From the NCBI GenBank assembly GCA_012516225.1, contig JAAYWX010000005.1, positions 1-25,818 on the forward strand: a DNA stretch of 25,818 nt, in the 5' to 3' direction. This DNA comes from Clostridiales bacterium (lineage in GTDB: Bacteria > Bacillota > Clostridia > Oscillospirales > Oscillospiraceae). The notes beneath the pieces were generated by a model. The model did not search any database and was not told the origin of the DNA. It worked only from the letters and a program-made list of their open reading frames with translations. Shown piece after piece: positions 23,604 through 25,818 of this stretch. The position numbers were made by a program, and so were the translations under genes. Each line of letters opens with the position of its first letter. Position 1 is the stretch's first letter.

Positions 23604-24587
23604 ATGCCGGAAGAATTAATGAAGAACATTTACAGAATACGGGTGAACCTTCCTGACAGCCCTTTGAAAACACTCAACAGTTATGTGATAAAAGGGGAGC
23701 GCCGGAACCTGATAGTGGATACGGGATTCAGAACCCGGGAGTGCAGGGGATCGCTTGAAAGTGGACTGAAAGACCTCGGGATAGACATGGAAAACACGGA
23801 CATAGTTTTAACACATCTGCATTCCGACCATACAGGTCTTGCACCGGATATTGCCGTTCCCGGAACAAGAATTTTTATAAGCAGGGAAGAAATTCCGTGG
23901 ATGTACGGCGAAACGAGGACAATGCTGTGGCGGATGGACAACATAAAAGTGCGGCGTTCTGGCTTTCCTTCTGAAATAATCGAAAAATATCTGGATGATG
24001 CTGCCCCTCGCAGTATGGCTTCCGATATAGAATTTGAGGACTATCTGCCGATAGATGACGGGGATGAGTTCACATACGGGGAATATACGCTCAAAGCTGT
24101 GAGAACTCCCGGGCATACGCCTGCACATATGTGCTTTTGGATGGAAGAACAGAAAACAATGTTTACAGGCGACCATGTTCTTTTCGATATTTCGCCTAAC
24201 ATTACTCTCTGGCATTTTGTTGAGGATTCTCTCGGAGATTATCTAAACAGCCTGAAAATGATTGACAGATACGATGTACGCCTTGCTCTTCCGGGACACA
24301 GGGAAACGGGAAACTTCCATGAAAGGACAGCACAGCTGATTGAACATCATGAAAGACGGCTGGAAGAGTGTCTGAACGCGGTTATAGGCTATCCCGACTC
24401 TTCCGCTTACGATATAGCCGGGAAAATGACATGGAAAATCCGCTGCGGTTCGTGGGACGATTTTCCGATAAGCCAGAAATGGTTCGCGGTAGGTGAATGT
24501 TTGAGTCATCTCCGCCACCTTGAAATGACAGGAAAAATTAAGGCAGATGAAAGCAGGGAAGTTATACGGTTCAGAGCCTTGCGATAA
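23604..24587 (+). CDS. MBL-fold metallo-hydrolase with C-terminal winged-helix-like region
   Basis: This metallo-beta-lactamase-fold hydrolase has 327 aa. Metal ligands are HLHSDH (His71, His73, Asp75, His76), His171 (TPGHTPAH), Asp190 (FTGDHVLF) and His232 (LPGHRE), all present. A C-terminal helical segment (about 240-327, with ECLSHLRHLEMTGKI) resembles the winged helix of LACTB2-like members. GGAG lies about 9 nt before the ATG. It follows the subtilase by 39 nt and ends at a strong terminator. The substrate is unknown; glyoxalase II-like, nuclease-like or lactonase-like roles are all open. Confidence 0.9.
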   Translation: MPEELMKNIYRIRVNLPDSPLKTLNSYVIKGERRNLIVDTGFRTRECRGSLESGLKDLGIDMENTDIVLTHLHSDHTGLAPDIAVPGTRIFISREEIPWMYGETRTMLWRMDNIKVRRSGFPSEIIEKYLDDAAPRSMASDIEFEDYLPIDDGDEFTYGEYTLKAVRTPGHTPAHMCFWMEEQKTMFTGDHVLFDISPNITLWHFVEDSLGDYLNSLKMIDRYDVRLALPGHRETGNFHERTAQLIEHHERRLEECLNAVIGYPDSSAYDIAGKMTWKIRCGSWDDFPISQKWFAVGECLSHLRHLEMTGKIKADESREVIRFRALR

Positions 24588-24590
24588 AAC

Positions 24591-24634
24591 AAAAAGAGCG
24601 TGAAGGAAATGCCTTCACGCTCTTTTTGTTTGTT
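24591..24634. terminator. bidirectional intrinsic terminator
   Basis: A perfect 16-bp stem (24591-24606 with 24612-24627) closes a 5-nt loop. A-rich and T-rich flanks give a U-tract on both strands, which suits the convergent genes on either side. Confidence 0.9.
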
Positions 24635-25044
24635 TAATTTTTGACCCGGCTATAAATCTGACAGATATATGAGGACAGTCCGGCACATACAAGCAAAACG
24701 CCGGCGACCCAGTAAACCGAAGTATATCCGGATGACGTTCCGTAAATATCAAGTATACCTTTTATACAGCTTCCCGTCGTAAATGATGCTATACCGGAAT
24801 TATAGCTCCTTTTAGCCGCGGGTGTGGGGAAAGGAAGCTTATTTATGAGGCCTATTGCGGTAAACGGCAGTGTCCCTCCAGCAAGTGGAAACATAAAAAG
24901 ATATACCATGAAGTCGGAATATACCCCATGGCTGAAGTGCTCATAAATGGCACTGAACATGCCGCAAAACATAGATACGCAAAGATATATTATGGCTATT
25001 CTTCCAGTCTGCAGTTTTTTAGCTTTAGTATCCGATAAAGACAA
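24634..25044 (-). CDS. small integral membrane protein, unknown function
   Basis: This 136-aa protein has about four hydrophobic helices (approximately 15-33, 41-65, 83-100 and 108-130), a basic N-terminus and a short basic C-terminus. I do not recognise a family. It starts at a TTG (25044) that overlaps the end of the phosphodiester glycosidase gene by 20 bases, with AAAGGAG about 11 nt upstream inside that gene, so translation is probably coupled. It ends at the bidirectional terminator. Confidence 0.7.
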   Translation of the reverse strand: MSLSDTKAKKLQTGRIAIIYLCVSMFCGMFSAIYEHFSHGVYSDFMVYLFMFPLAGGTLPFTAIGLINKLPFPTPAAKRSYNSGIASFTTGSCIKGILDIYGTSSGYTSVYWVAGVLLVCAGLSSYICQIYSRVKN

Positions 25045-25818
25045 TATCGCTCACGCTCCTTTCTTTAATTATGCTTCCGGTTGAAGTGGGGTTATTTACA
25101 ACACTACCATCAAAAACCATTGTCGACGAGCCTCCCCCATCAAGGTTGTATGCGGTTTCAACGCCCAGATCCTGCATAAATTCGGCAAGCTGAAGAAGGG
25201 TAAGCCCCGCGCTTTCCTCAGTGCGTCCGTCCGAAACTACAAAAACGTAGTGCAGGGCCTCTATTTGACCGATGGCTGTTCTCGGATTGCTTGCCTTAGC
25301 CTTATCAACTTCATCTTTACTTGATACTGATATTTTGCCGTTTTCAATCAGTCCGGGACCGAATGAGAGTACATGCACAGCTCCGTCCTGTATGAGATCT
25401 GATGCAGTGATTGAACCTTCCGATATAATCTGAAAAGTACCGTCTTTATATATTGCAAGATCTTCCTGAGCTCCGCTCCTTGGGGTTTCTCTGTATAGAA
25501 CGCCGTTGCGAATGACATAGCCGCTGTTTTGGACACCATAAAAATCTCCGTTTACGGCGAGGATTGCATTATTTTCAGAAGCAATTTCAGAGGTCTGCTT
25601 TTTTATGTTTTTTCCGAAAACACCGTCAGCAAAGGCGGTTTTTAAGTATTCCGCGCTTGACAATGAAATGTCAGCAACGTATATGTCAGTATCATATTTG
25701 CGATATTTTGTTATTGAAATCTTTATGTTTTCGTCGCTGTACGAATTTTTGGTTATGGCAGCCTGAGAAGGCGATAAATCTGCGTCCTGCCCGGTTGCAG
25801 CGCTGTTTTCATTGGAAG
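25025..25818 (-). CDS. phosphodiester glycosidase family protein (NAGPA domain), N-terminus outside window
   Basis: The frame is open from the right edge for 264 codons, so the true start lies outside; the internal ATG at 25663 would remove the first domain strand. The domain is recognised by AVNGDFYG, RNGVLYRE, NPRTAIGQ, FVVSDGR and the signature YNLDGGGSSTMVF, typical of the NAGPA/DUF2233 family. This family includes the uncovering enzyme of lysosomal sorting and many bacterial surface proteins. Bacterial members are usually exported and anchored by an N-terminal helix, which would lie beyond the edge. It may act on exopolysaccharide or teichoic-acid-like phosphodiesters. The substrate is inferred. 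Confidence 0.88.
   Translation of the reverse strand, partial: SNENSAATGQDADLSPSQAAITKNSYSDENIKISITKYRKYDTDIYVADISLSSAEYLKTAFADGVFGKNIKKQTSEIASENNAILAVNGDFYGVQNSGYVIRNGVLYRETPRSGAQEDLAIYKDGTFQIISEGSITASDLIQDGAVHVLSFGPGLIENGKISVSSKDEVDKAKASNPRTAIGQIEALHYVFVVSDGRTEESAGLTLLQLAEFMQDLGVETAYNLDGGGSSTMVFDGSVVNNPTSTGSIIKERSVSDIVFIGY

Noticed and set aside
1..25818. CRISPR arrays, insertion sequences, phage genes, tRNA or rRNA
   Set aside because: No regularly spaced repeats, transposase or integrase motifs, or RNA gene signatures were seen on either strand.

Overview
The window looks like a chromosomal segment of an anaerobic, spore-lineage Firmicute of class Clostridia. The pointers are strong GGAGG-type ribosome binding sites, frequent TTG/GTG starts, tight operons, an adjacent M23/M50 peptidase pair resembling SpoIVFA/SpoIVFB, a TIGR03960/TIGR03936 radical-SAM pair, an SLH-anchored subtilase, and a phosphotransferase-centred carbohydrate locus. 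I see no phage, insertion sequence, CRISPR, tRNA or rRNA.

Left edge (1-1471): the N-terminus of a probable FAD/Fe-S oxidoreductase runs off the window on the minus strand. It is divergent from a LysR-type regulator, and an LTTR-like dyad lies between them.

Carbohydrate locus (1537-13995). A minus-strand operon reads from 8166 down to 1537: HPr, EIIA, EIIB, galactitol-family EIIC, a D-2-hydroxyacid dehydrogenase, a class II aldolase, its own PTS Enzyme I, and a small zinc-ribbon membrane protein. A SorC/DeoR-type sugar-sensing regulator is divergent from it (8267-9205). A medium-chain zinc polyol dehydrogenase (minus) follows. From the same intergenic region a plus-strand operon reads divergently: split transketolase N and C subunits, a HAD phosphatase and a second class II aldolase/epimerase. 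Together these give PEP-driven uptake and phosphorylation of a polyol or ketose, oxidation by the zinc dehydrogenase, then C-C cleavage or epimerisation and ketol transfer. A complete private PTS (EI, HPr, EIIABC), two class II aldolase-fold enzymes with different metal-site acids, and a transketolase lacking the usual GHPGG histidine do not match any textbook pathway I recognise. This is the best candidate here for an undescribed catabolic system.

Non-coding stretch (13996-14430): four successive stem-loops, the last a 17-nt-arm hairpin with a U-tract. This is either a structured 3' UTR or a small RNA.

Housekeeping block (14431-18593, minus): M23 peptidase, M50 site-2 protease, TIGR03960 B12-binding/radical SAM protein and TIGR03936 (DUF2344) protein.

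Right part (18758-24587, plus): cardiolipin synthase, argininosuccinate lyase, secreted S8 peptidase with three SLH repeats, and an MBL-fold hydrolase, closed by a bidirectional terminator. Convergent to these on the minus strand are a small four-helix membrane protein and a phosphodiester glycosidase-family protein that runs off the right edge.
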